From the NCBI GenBank assembly GCA_017451145.1, contig JAFSSG010000028.1, positions 1-16,060 on the forward strand: a stretch of DNA of 16,060 bases, written 5' to 3'. The stretch is from Clostridia bacterium. Its GTDB lineage: Bacteria > Bacillota_A > Clostridia > UBA1381. Position numbers and translations under genes: made by a program. Positions 1 to 6,314 of the stretch are shown one piece after another; the first letter of the stretch is position 1, and every line of letters starts with the position of its first letter. The notes under the pieces are model-generated. The model worked only from the letters and a program-made list of their open reading frames with translations. It was not told the DNA's origin and did no database searches.

Positions 1-233
1 ATCTATTAACGCCTATGTCAAAATATGTGGAAAGTATGGGTATGACTTTTGAGGACTTCAAATCACAAGCGGGACTTCCCGATGCGATTACAGAGAAAAC
101 GACGCTTGGCGATGCACAAAAAATAGTAGCAGAAATGCAGGAAGAACAAGAAGACCACGAAGGACATGACCATGACCATGAAGGCCACGACCACGAGGAA
201 CACGACGAGGATAGCGAATCCTCAGCTGAATAA
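1..233 (+). CDS. 3' end of an acidic repeat protein with a His/Asp/Glu-rich tail (5' partial)
   Basis: The reading frame is open to the left edge (first whole codon at 3), so the ATG at 15 is probably internal. The visible segment MGMTFEDFKSQAGLPDAITE matches YGMTFEDIKELLGLGDDITE in the next gene. The alignment continues upstream of codon 15 (LLTPMSKYVES against YYTMPVKSIAQ), so this is the C-terminal part of a paralogue of the downstream protein, with one helical repeat visible. After the repeat comes a low-complexity tail in which His alternates with Asp, Glu and Gly (about residues 47-66 counted from the ATG at 15). Such tails often bind divalent metals; that role is an inference. The stop is 18 bp before the next ATG, and no terminator lies between, so the two genes are probably co-transcribed. 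I do not recognise a named family. Confidence 0.75.
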   Translation, partial: LLTPMSKYVESMGMTFEDFKSQAGLPDAITEKTTLGDAQKIVAEMQEEQEDHEGHDHDHEGHDHEEHDEDSESSAE

Positions 234-251
234 ATATAAAGGAGAAGAACG

Positions 252-1115
252 ATGGACGAGAACAAAGACTTTGAAACAATAAAGAAGGAATTCGAGGAAA
301 CAGTAGAGGAAACGGCAGAAAACGTTGAGGAAGCTGTAGAAAATGCGACAGAAGCTGTGGAGAACTTCGTAGAAGAAACCATAGAGGAAGTTAAGGAAGA
401 GACAGAGGAAATCGCACAGGAGATTGCCGAAGAAGTAGCAGAAGCTCCGGAGATGGCACAGGAACTTATGAGCGATATCACAGAACCGGCTAAGAAAAGC
501 CCGTTAAAAGCAATAATAATATCCGCAATCGTAATAATTCTGGCAGCATTTTGTGTGCTTTTAGGAATGGGTAAATTCCCGAAGCTTTACAATAAATATA
601 ACCATATGGGTTATGTAAATATCACAGGCAGAACCATTGCCGATATAGCGGAAGAATCAGGAATGGAGCTTTCCGAGTTTCTTGAACAGTACGGACTGCC
701 TGAAGATATGCCCGGCAACACGCAGGAATCCGCAGCTTATTATACAATGCCTGTAAAGAGCATAGCACAGATGTACGGAATGACGTTCGAGGACATAAAA
801 GAACTGCTTGGTCTCGGTGATGATATTACCGAAGATACAGCTTGGGGCGTGGCTGAGGGCGAAGTAACCCTTGAAAAATATATCGGTAGCGATGGCTTTG
901 AGGCATTCAAAGAAAAGTACGGTCTTGGTGACGAAATCACCCTGGAAACAAAGTGGAAGGAAGTCCGCAAAACTGTTGACCTCGAAGCGAAAAAAGCTTA
1001 TGAAGAGCAACATGCAACCGACAATGAGGAAGAAGCAGTAAGCGAAGACGTTGCCGAAGAAGAAGTCGAAGAAGAGGTAGAAGAAGAGGCAGAAACTGCC
1101 GAAGAAGCTGAATAA
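252..1115 (+). CDS. Single-pass membrane protein with acidic N-terminus and three helical repeats
   Basis: The ATG at 252 follows a GGAG ribosome site with 7 bp spacing. Residues 1-80 are extremely Glu/Ala/Val rich and probably form a long helix or coiled coil. Residues 86-106 (AIIISAIVIILAAFCVLLG) form one clear membrane segment. The rest holds three related helical units of about 30-40 residues: around 127-152 (IADIAEESGMELSEFLEQYGLPEDM), 167-195 (VKSIAQMYGMTFEDIKELLGL) and 207-237 (LEKYIGSDGFEAFKEKYGLGDEI). Each has a helix, the pattern G-x-x-x-F, and a second helix ending YGL or LGL. The C-terminus (258-287) is again almost purely acidic. The preceding partial gene carries the same unit, so this is a tandem paralogous pair. 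Similar helical repeats occur in clostridial membrane proteins of unknown role. I cannot name a function. Codons are dominated by GAA and GAG because of composition. Confidence 0.8.
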   Translation: MDENKDFETIKKEFEETVEETAENVEEAVENATEAVENFVEETIEEVKEETEEIAQEIAEEVAEAPEMAQELMSDITEPAKKSPLKAIIISAIVIILAAFCVLLGMGKFPKLYNKYNHMGYVNITGRTIADIAEESGMELSEFLEQYGLPEDMPGNTQESAAYYTMPVKSIAQMYGMTFEDIKELLGLGDDITEDTAWGVAEGEVTLEKYIGSDGFEAFKEKYGLGDEITLETKWKEVRKTVDLEAKKAYEEQHATDNEEEAVSEDVAEEEVEEEVEEEAETAEEAE

Positions 1116-1121
1116 AAAATT

Positions 1122-1150
1122 TGCCTCCCTGCTATTTGGGGGGCATTTTT
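1122..1150 (+). terminator. Intrinsic terminator after the acidic protein pair
   Basis: An 8-bp stem (TGCCTCCC at 1122-1129 with GGGGGGCA at 1138-1145, one G-T wobble) and an 8-nt loop are followed directly by TTTTT. It lies 6 bp after the stop at 1115 and separates the paralogue pair from rnhA. Confidence 0.85.
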
Positions 1151-1170
1151 GTATTCAAAAGGAGCGGTAT

Positions 1171-1746
1171 ATGAAATATTACGCAGTAAAAAACGGCAGA
1201 AAAATCGGAATATTTACCGATTGGGAAAGCTGTCGTATGCAGGTCGAGGGCTTTTCGGGAGCGGAATATAAGTCCTTTTTAAAAGAGGCGGACGCGAGAG
1301 CGTATCTAAAGGGCGAACAGCCCTTGCCGACATCTGAAACCGTCGCATATGTAGATGGCAGTTTTAATGCAAAAACGGGCGAATATTCCTTCGGTGCAGT
1401 GATTTTTCAAGACGGAAAAACGGCGGAGTACAGCGAAAAGTTTGGAGACAGCGAAATGGCGGAAATGCGAAATGTTGCCGGTGAAATAAAAGGTGCGGAA
1501 TTTGTTTTGCGGTACTGCGTAGAAAAAGGCATAAAATCGGTCAAGATAGTTTACGACTATATGGGCATAGAAGCATGGGCGACAGGCAAGTGGAAAACAA
1601 ATAAGGTCGGCACAATCGCATATAAAGCCTACTATGACAGCATAAAGGACAAGGTTTCGGTCGAATTTGAAAAGGTAAAAGGGCATTCCGGCGATAAATA
1701 TAACGACAGAGCAGACGCTCTGGCAAAGGAAGCTCTCGGCATATAA
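1171..1746 (+). CDS. rnhA: Ribonuclease H with viroplasmin-like RNA/DNA-hybrid-binding N-terminus
   Basis: The enzyme cleaves the RNA strand of RNA:DNA hybrids (R-loops, primers). Residues 1-48 (KYYAVKNGRKIGIFTDWESC ... AYLKG) are the viroplasmin/hybrid-binding domain found at the N-terminus of many Firmicutes and eukaryotic type 1 enzymes. Residues 57-191 form the RNase H fold. The acidic active site is visible: D62 in YVDGSF, E105 in NVAGEIKGAE, D129 in VYDYMGIEAW and D179 in NDRADALA, with the flexible-loop H172 in KGHSG. The length of 191 residues is normal for the two-domain clostridial form. The start is set by AAAGGAG 8 bp upstream of ATG 1171. It follows its own upstream terminator, so it is probably a single-gene unit. 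Confidence 0.93.
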   Translation: MKYYAVKNGRKIGIFTDWESCRMQVEGFSGAEYKSFLKEADARAYLKGEQPLPTSETVAYVDGSFNAKTGEYSFGAVIFQDGKTAEYSEKFGDSEMAEMRNVAGEIKGAEFVLRYCVEKGIKSVKIVYDYMGIEAWATGKWKTNKVGTIAYKAYYDSIKDKVSVEFEKVKGHSGDKYNDRADALAKEALGI

Positions 1747-1749
1747 TAA

Positions 1750-1776
1750 AGCGTTTAACTCTCGCAGTTAAACGCT
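1750..1776. other. Perfect 11-bp inverted repeat after rnhA
   Basis: AGCGTTTAACT (1750-1760) pairs exactly with AGTTAAACGCT (1766-1776) across a 5-nt loop. It starts 3 bp after the rnhA stop. Neither side carries a T-run, so it is not a classical intrinsic terminator. It could protect the rnhA mRNA 3' end or belong to the hairpin array that follows. Confidence 0.7.
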
Positions 1777-1812
1777 ACAGAGCACTGATAAACTCGTTCT
1801 AACGTAAGCAGG

Positions 1813-2040
1813 TTTAACCAAAAGTAACCAAAAAATATAATAGTTGTATTTTTCGTGTTTACAAAAAGGTGTGGATTTTTCAAAATCCGCACCTTTGCTT
1901 ACTTTTCGCCTTTTAAACCTCTACCGTACCCATGTACGCCTACGAGATTTAAAAGACGAAATATCACTTCGTCTCTCAGCCTCTTTCAGACTGATAACTT
2001 TGTCATCAGTCTGACCACGTGTTATGCACGTGGATTTTTT
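1813..2040 (+). ncRNA. Candidate structured RNA or interspersed hairpin element
   Basis: No credible gene lies here, but five inverted repeats are packed between 1865 and 2033. These are 1865-1879/1882-1896 (15 bp with one wobble), 1912-1921/1944-1953 enclosing 1925-1929/1934-1938, 1955-1960/1968-1973, 1986-1995/2005-2014 (10 bp, perfect) and 2015-2021/2027-2033 (7 bp, perfect). The last is followed by ATTTTTT, a plus-strand terminator. A plus-strand promoter-like pair precedes the array: TTTAAC at 1813-1818, 17 bp, TATAAT at 1836-1841. A transcript of roughly 190 nt would result. Strand evidence is mixed. The non-Watson-Crick pair in the first hairpin is G-U on the plus strand, while that in the second is G-U on the minus strand. 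The first hairpin also has TTTTT on its minus-strand side, as a terminator for the gene ending at 2044 would. It matches no RNA family I recognise, and an interspersed repeat is the main alternative. Confidence 0.4.
1862..1896 (-). terminator. Probable intrinsic terminator for the minus-strand gene ending at 2044
   Basis: Read on the minus strand, a long stem (1896-1882 with 1879-1865) has a GC-containing base and is followed by TTTTTGT (1867-1861). This is a good intrinsic terminator, about 150 bp beyond the stop of the small membrane protein gene. One A-C mismatch sits in the stem on this strand. The same DNA is one hairpin of the array described at 1813-2040. Confidence 0.5.
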
Positions 2041-2043
2041 CTC

Positions 2044-2307
2044 TTAAAAAATTTTAAATAGAGCAAAAATGCAAAGCCCTGTAAAGATAACCGCTGACAT
2101 GGCAATAAGCGTAACCAAAAATTTTCCGTCGCTTTTTTCGGTGTATTCCGTGCCACTATCCATATATTTTTCAACTACCCTCTCCGCCTCTGCTAAGACG
2201 GCAGAGTCGCAAACGCTTTCGGAATTTTTCAAAACAAGTATCGCTTGAGAAATGATTTCTGAATTAACATTATTTAATATCACTACCCTATGAGTTGTGT
2301 TTTTCAT
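2044..2307 (-). CDS. Small conserved-type membrane protein, function unknown
   Basis: The 87-residue product starts MKNTTHRVVILNNVNSEIIS and ends in one hydrophobic segment (about residues 64-84, LVTLIAMSAVIFTGLCIFALF), so it is probably tail-anchored with a soluble N-terminal domain. GAAAGGGG lies about 10 bp upstream of the ATG, which supports the start. The soluble part (VVILNNVNSEIISQAILVLK ... AVLAEAERVVEKYM) looks like an alpha/beta module. Genes encoding a short helix-rich domain plus a C-terminal membrane segment are common in Clostridia without assigned function. It is a lone gene, divergent from the yabE-like gene across about 336 bp. Confidence 0.65.
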   Translation of the reverse strand: MKNTTHRVVILNNVNSEIISQAILVLKNSESVCDSAVLAEAERVVEKYMDSGTEYTEKSDGKFLVTLIAMSAVIFTGLCIFALFKIF

Positions 2308-2587
2308 ATTGAAAATCCCCTTTCAACACCTATATATAGTTAATAATTCTGTAACATTTTTTTGGTTCCCTTTAAACCTCATTATTGGCAAAACAAGGGT
2401 AATTTATACAAAAACAGGTGAATTTTATTAAAATTTCGCCCAAAAAAGATAAAAACAGCACAAAAAAGTATCGATTTAATCCTTTTTAAGATGGCTGATT
2501 TTAGTACAAATTTACCAAAACGGCGTAAAAAAGGAATAAAAATCCTCAAAAAATTAGGCAAATTGCAACAATTTTGTAATATTTTTC

Positions 2588-2616
2588 TTGACAAGTACAT
2601 ATCATAAGGGTATAAT
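2588..2616 (+). promoter_or_regulatory. Strong SigA-type promoter of the yabE-like gene
   Basis: TTGACA at 2588-2593, a 17-bp spacer and TATAAT at 2611-2616 form an exact vegetative consensus. It lies 27 bp before the ATG at 2644, with GGAGG at 2631-2635 between. The rest of the AT-rich interval 2308-2587 shows no gene that I can support. Confidence 0.9.
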
Positions 2617-2643
2617 GTTACGGTATCATAGGAGGATAGTAAA

Positions 2644-3708
2644 ATGTTGCTTAATAAAAAAGGCGACAAAAAACGGAATATAATTCTTAAAATTGTTGCC
2701 GTATTTATGCTGACAAGCATACTTACACTACTCACCGGTGCTGTTTTGGATATTGGCTCAAAAAGGGTAACCCTTGTGCGAATCGACGCTTTTTCGGACA
2801 GCGAGAATACACAAAAATTCACAACGAGGCAGGATACTGTTTCAGAATTTCTTGCCGAAAATAATATTGAAACGGGCGAATTTGATAAGCTCAGTATGTT
2901 GCCGGACGATAAACTTTACGACGGTGCAAGACTTATAATAAGAAAGGGCAGAAATTTCACTCTGTCTGTTGACGGGAATGTCGAAATAATTACAACGACA
3001 AAGAAAACCGTCAGAGAAGCGTTTGAGGAGGCGGGTGTTTCGGTCGATATTTCAGACCGTGTCGAGCCTTCATTAGACGCTGAAGTTGAAGAGGATATGC
3101 ACGTAAATGTTTTCCGCGTGGCAGAGCGGAGAATAACCGTTGATGAGGAAATCCCGTTTTCGTCAAAAGAGGTTTCGGACAGCTCCTTAAAAAAGGGCAG
3201 TACGAAAATAAAAACCAAAGGTCAAAACGGCTTAAAAAGGGCGGTCTATGATGTAACTACCGAAAACGGCATTGAAGTCAAAAGACAGCTTGTTTCATCT
3301 ATAACGGTCAAAAAGCCCGTAACGCAGATTATTGCGGTAGGTACGGGCGAAAGCAAAAAGTCCTCAGGAGGACAAAAGGTTGTCGCAACAAATGCGGGAA
3401 AATCTCTAAGCTATTCAAAAAAATTGACCGTAACAGCGACGGCTTATACCGATTCGTCGGGGAATAAAACGGCGTCGGGCAGAATGCCGCAATACGGCGT
3501 AATTGCCGTTGACCCGAAGGTTATACCGCTTGGGACTAAGCTGTATGTAGAATCGACCGATGACGGAAAAAGCTGGACTTACGGCTATTGCGTCGCAGGA
3601 GATACGGGCGGTGCGATAAAGGGAAACAAGATCGACCTATTCTATAATTCAGAGGGCGAATGTGTCCGTTTTGGAAGAAGAACTGCAATCGTATATATTT
3701 TAGATTGA
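2644..3708 (+). CDS. yabE: YabE-like cell-wall protein: DUF348 repeats, G5 domain, C-terminal 3D domain
   Basis: The product resembles the Firmicutes resuscitation-promoting-factor-like proteins thought to act as peptidoglycan lytic enzymes at the cell surface. Residues 15-36 are a signal anchor. Two DUF348 units follow: about 42-103 (TRQDTVSEFLAENNI) and 104-160 (TTKKTVREAFEEAGV). A G5 domain spans about 160-235 (EEIPFSSKEV ... VYDVTTENGIEVKRQL). The C-terminal 3D domain spans 260-354, and its three conserved aspartates are D290 (VDPKVIPLGTKLYV), D320 (AGDTGGAIKG) and D331 (KIDLF). The length of 354 residues fits the Clostridia form. It sits directly upstream of rsmA, as yabE does in Bacillus, but the RNase M5 gene rnmV that usually separates them is absent. 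The symbol is used by similarity and enzymatic activity is inferred. Confidence 0.88.
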   Translation: MLLNKKGDKKRNIILKIVAVFMLTSILTLLTGAVLDIGSKRVTLVRIDAFSDSENTQKFTTRQDTVSEFLAENNIETGEFDKLSMLPDDKLYDGARLIIRKGRNFTLSVDGNVEIITTTKKTVREAFEEAGVSVDISDRVEPSLDAEVEEDMHVNVFRVAERRITVDEEIPFSSKEVSDSSLKKGSTKIKTKGQNGLKRAVYDVTTENGIEVKRQLVSSITVKKPVTQIIAVGTGESKKSSGGQKVVATNAGKSLSYSKKLTVTATAYTDSSGNKTASGRMPQYGVIAVDPKVIPLGTKLYVESTDDGKSWTYGYCVAGDTGGAIKGNKIDLFYNSEGECVRFGRRTAIVYILD

Positions 3709-3733
3709 TTGAGGGTGTTTTTGCATCCTCAAT
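3708..3733 (+). terminator. Weak terminator-like hairpin between yabE-like gene and rsmA
   Basis: A 10-bp stem (3708-3717 with 3724-3733, one G-T wobble) and a 6-nt loop start in the yabE stop codon. The tail TTCATTT is a poor U-tract. It may give partial termination or processing, so rsmA is probably still reached by read-through. No separate promoter is obvious before rsmA. Confidence 0.5.
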
Positions 3734-3755
3734 TTCATTTACGAAAGGACAAAAA

Positions 3756-4607
3756 ATGGAGTTAACAGACATAAAGACAATAAGAGCAATAGAGAAAAAA
3801 TTCAATTTCGGCTTTTCAAAAGGTCTTGGGCAAAACTTTCTCTTGGACTCTGCCGTTTTGGATAAAATCGCAGATGCTGCCGAGATAACCGACGGCGTTT
3901 TAGAGATAGGTGCAGGGTTCGGAGTTTTGACAAAAAAATTAGCCGAAACCGCAAAAAAAGTGGTTTCGGTAGAGATCGACAAGAGCCTTATCCCCGTACT
4001 TCAATATACGTTGCAGGATTTTGATAACGTAAAAATCATAGAGGGCGACTTTTTGAAAATAGACGCAAAATCTCTCATAAAAGAGGAGTTTGGCGACGGC
4101 AAAATTTCCATTGCGGCAAACCTTCCCTATTACATCACGACGCCGATAATAACGGGCATAATAGAATCAAAACTGCCTGTTAAAAACATTGTTGTTATGG
4201 TGCAAAAGGAGGTTGCGGAGCGGATTGTAGCCAAAGTTGGCACGAAGGATTACGGGGCGATAAGTGTGCTTTGTAATTTTTACACAAAACCCGAAATTGT
4301 GGAAATAGTTCCCGCCAACAGCTTTTACCCTGCACCTAAAGTGGATTCCGCAGTTTTGTGTATGAAGGTCTTGGACAAACCGCCTGTTTCGGTAAATGAC
4401 GAAAAGCTGTTTTTCAAGGTTGTAAAATCGGCGTTTTTGCATCGCAGAAAAACGCTTTTAAACTGCCTTTCAAGCGGATTTGGCATAGAAAAACCCGCAC
4501 TTTCAAAAATGCTTGAAGAGCTCGGCATAGAGCCGTCTGTGCGGGGTGAAAGGCTTGGGATTTTTGAATTTGCAAAAATAGCAGACGCAATAGAAAAAAT
4601 GCGTTAA
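3756..4607 (+). CDS. rsmA: 16S rRNA (adenine1518-N6/adenine1519-N6)-dimethyltransferase
   Basis: RsmA (KsgA) uses S-adenosylmethionine to dimethylate two adjacent adenines near the 3' end of 16S rRNA late in 30S assembly. From the chosen start the product has 283 residues, the usual size. Visible motifs are LGQNFLLD at 24-31, the SAM-binding motif VLEIGAGFGVLT at 48-59, the acidic SAM contact VEID at 72-75, the catalytic NLPYYITTPI at 122-131 and the C-terminal helical domain. The open frame extends upstream into the yabE-like gene, but GAAAGGAC just before ATG 3756 and the homology boundary (MELTDIKTIRAIEKKFNF) support this start. The stop overlaps the stop of the convergent CpXC gene in a shared TTAA. 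Confidence 0.95.
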   Translation: MELTDIKTIRAIEKKFNFGFSKGLGQNFLLDSAVLDKIADAAEITDGVLEIGAGFGVLTKKLAETAKKVVSVEIDKSLIPVLQYTLQDFDNVKIIEGDFLKIDAKSLIKEEFGDGKISIAANLPYYITTPIITGIIESKLPVKNIVVMVQKEVAERIVAKVGTKDYGAISVLCNFYTKPEIVEIVPANSFYPAPKVDSAVLCMKVLDKPPVSVNDEKLFFKVVKSAFLHRRKTLLNCLSSGFGIEKPALSKMLEELGIEPSVRGERLGIFEFAKIADAIEKMR

Positions 4608-5275
4608 AGCGTGTTGTTGACGCCACGAAGGAGAGAGGCGGCAAAGTTTTGGTCAACCATCTCCCAATCGAAGCTTTTAAACTTAACGCCACTGTCTTTG
4701 AGCTGAATTTTTATTGTTTCATAGGTGGAAATCGGCACACGTGAGGTATAAATTTGGTTTTCTCGCCTGTCCTGCACCAAAAATTCTATTTCTGCACCGT
4801 CGGATTTTCCGAACATACATACTCTTTGAGCCATTTTTTCGCTGTCCTGCATCAAAACCAAGAGCTTTATGACCTCGATGACCTTGTCGTTAAAACCGCT
4901 GTCAAATATGAGGATTTTTTCTAAAAGCTCATTATACGAAGTAACGAAACGCAGGTTATAATTCGGATAATTTTCAAGTTCTCCGCTCTTTTTGGAGGAC
5001 TTTTTTATTTCGTCAAAAAGCTGTTGCCTTTTGGCAGAATCCTCTTGCGGAGAAAAAGAGAGCACAAGCTTTTTTTCGTCGTCGCAGTATAAAAGAGGCG
5101 ACGGAAAAAGTGCCTTTTGACCGCACACGCCACAGGTAAACATATTTATTTTTCCTTTTAATAAATCCGATTTCAAATCGGGGCTGTCCGATGCTGTTAT
5201 CGACTGCCAAACGGTGATTTCGGACTTTTCGTGACATGACGGACATTTTATTGTTTCTTTAATACTGATGCTCAT
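4604..5275 (-). CDS. CpXC domain protein
   Basis: The 223-residue product begins with KCPSCHEKSE (about residues 10-19) and has a second cysteine pair, FTCGVCGQKAL (about 47-57). Paired CPxC-type motifs like these define the CpXC family, a presumed metal-binding domain of unknown function. The rest is mixed alpha/beta with no membrane segment. The ATG at 5275 has AGGAGG 7 bp upstream, inside the end of the DUF2752 gene. Its ATG overlaps that gene's TGA as ATGA, which indicates translational coupling. Its stop shares the TTAA palindrome with the rsmA stop, so no terminator separates these convergent genes. Function is unknown; linkage to a small membrane protein suggests a shared job. Confidence 0.8.
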   Translation of the reverse strand: MSISIKETIKCPSCHEKSEITVWQSITASDSPDLKSDLLKGKINMFTCGVCGQKALFPSPLLYCDDEKKLVLSFSPQEDSAKRQQLFDEIKKSSKKSGELENYPNYNLRFVTSYNELLEKILIFDSGFNDKVIEVIKLLVLMQDSEKMAQRVCMFGKSDGAEIEFLVQDRRENQIYTSRVPISTYETIKIQLKDSGVKFKSFDWEMVDQNFAASLLRGVNNTL

Positions 5276-5568
5276 TTTAAACCTCCTATAAGGCAGTTTT
5301 CGTTATAATTAAAGGGCGGGATGTCCGGAAAAAGAAGTACAAACCGTATTATGTAAACCGCCAAAAATATGCCAATAACCGTAAAAACAATCCATTTCCT
5401 CCTGAATTTGCGGAACAGAAATATGACGGGCAATAAAAATAGCGGATGCATCAAAAATGCGTCTTTAAAATGCCCCGAAAAAAAGAGGATATATGCCCGT
5501 GTAACTCCGCAGGTGAGACACGGTATCCCGAAAATGCGGTATATTGGACAGGAAAAAAGCTTTAACAT
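5272..5568 (-). CDS. DUF2752 family small membrane protein
   Basis: The product (98 residues from the chosen start) has the family signature CPIYRIFGIPCLTCGVTRAY (cysteines around the C-x-x-C-G-x-T-R-A motif) and then two hydrophobic segments (FLMHPLFLLPVIFLF and WIVFTVIGIFLAVYIIRFVLLF). The reading frame extends to an ATG at 5586, but that ATG lies at the -10 box TATAAT (5585-5590). Transcription should start near 5578, which leaves GGTGA properly spaced before the ATG at 5568, so I use 5568. The gene is coupled to the CpXC gene by an ATGA overlap. DUF2752 proteins are widespread and uncharacterised. Confidence 0.8.
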   Translation of the reverse strand: MLKLFSCPIYRIFGIPCLTCGVTRAYILFFSGHFKDAFLMHPLFLLPVIFLFRKFRRKWIVFTVIGIFLAVYIIRFVLLFPDIPPFNYNENCLIGGLK

Positions 5569-5584
5569 ACAATTCACCAAGGAC

Positions 5585-5613
5585 ATTATACTCTATTTTT
5601 TGTGTCGAGGCAA
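5585..5613 (-). promoter_or_regulatory. Promoter of the DUF2752-CpXC operon
   Basis: On the minus strand TTGCCT (5613-5608), a 17-bp spacer and TATAAT (5590-5585) form a good SigA-type promoter. Its -35 box lies in the T-tract of the upstream lipoprotein gene's terminator, and its -10 overlaps an upstream in-frame ATG. It therefore decides the start of the DUF2752 gene. Confidence 0.7.
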
Positions 5614-5638
5614 GAAAAAAAGAGCAAAATGCTCTTTT
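5614..5638 (-). terminator. Intrinsic terminator of the spoIVA-lipoprotein unit
   Basis: On the minus strand AAAAGAGCA (5638-5630) pairs with TGCTCTTTT (5626-5618), followed by more T residues. The stem begins within the lipoprotein gene's stop codon. Confidence 0.8.
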
Positions 5639-6314
5639 ATCCTGCAAAAATTTCCCGATACATAGGTTTCATATATGTTAAAAGCTCCTCAATCGGCAGA
5701 GGTATTTCCACAAAACCACGCTCATAATAGGAAAGCTCGTACGGAGGGTAGAAAATAACAAAATTTTCTCCGTCGATATAAAATCCCTGATTTTGCGAAA
5801 TTTTAGGTCTTGCCCATATGTCCCCGTATTTTTCCGGCGATGCGGAAACGGCGTCGTTTAACATCGCATTTAATGCATCAATGTATGTGTCGCCGTCAAA
5901 CAAGTCGGAAAGCGACAGCTCTAAACCCAAGCTGTTGTCTATATTTTTTGCAATTCGGAATCTGTTTTTATGTGCCTTTCTCGCGAAATATTCGTAATCG
6001 GTGACCATAGACAAAAAACCGTTTTTGTTGAACGGCACAGCCGTAGTCATATCAAAAAGCGATTGTTCGCCCGTTTCCTTTGCCGATTTTTCCCACTTTT
6101 CCAAAAGTGCGTCGGTAGATGCGGAAAATTCCTCGTTTATTTTGTTTTCAAGGTCACGGCTGGAAAGCCCCGAAAGCTTTGGAATTTTAATGTTTGCAGT
6201 AACGGTGTCGGAAGAGTACGAATTATCGACGGTATCGATTTTTATGCCGTTCCCACAGGCAGACAGCAAAAATGCAACTGCAAAAGCAAGGCATATTTTT
6301 ATAAAATTATGCAA
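5637..6314 (-). CDS. Lipoprotein with RsiV-like DUF3298 C-terminal domain
   Basis: The 225-residue product has a lipoprotein signal peptide (FAVAFLLSAC, lipidated Cys at about residue 20), so it is exported and membrane tethered. The C-terminal part (about 140-215) has the DUF3298 pattern: LSLSDLFDGDTYIDALN, QGFYIDGENFVIFYPPYELSYYERGFVEIPLPIEEL. The same domain forms the extracellular part of the anti-sigma factor RsiV and occurs in PdaC-type cell-wall proteins. Here no anti-sigma N-terminus is present, so it is a free lipoprotein and its ligand is unknown. The start codon is TTG (6312-6314) with GGTGG about 6 bp upstream. It overlaps the end of spoIVA by 16 bp, so the two form one operon, which hints at expression during sporulation. 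That timing is an inference. Confidence 0.83.
   Translation of the reverse strand: MHNFIKICLAFAVAFLLSACGNGIKIDTVDNSYSSDTVTANIKIPKLSGLSSRDLENKINEEFSASTDALLEKWEKSAKETGEQSLFDMTTAVPFNKNGFLSMVTDYEYFARKAHKNRFRIAKNIDNSLGLELSLSDLFDGDTYIDALNAMLNDAVSASPEKYGDIWARPKISQNQGFYIDGENFVIFYPPYELSYYERGFVEIPLPIEELLTYMKPMYREIFAG

Noticed and set aside
657..1013. 118-codon minus-strand frame, and a similar 126-codon frame at 1306-1686
   Set aside because: Shadows of strongly coding plus-strand genes; no ribosome sites or recognisable domains.
1855..2061. Open frame of 68 codons on the plus strand
   Set aside because: It runs through five hairpins and a terminator, lacks a ribosome site and has an unprotein-like composition; the DNA is better explained as a structured or repeat element.
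5272..5586. DUF2752 start at ATG 5586
   Set aside because: That ATG overlaps the -10 hexamer of a good promoter and has no ribosome site; 5568 is preferred.
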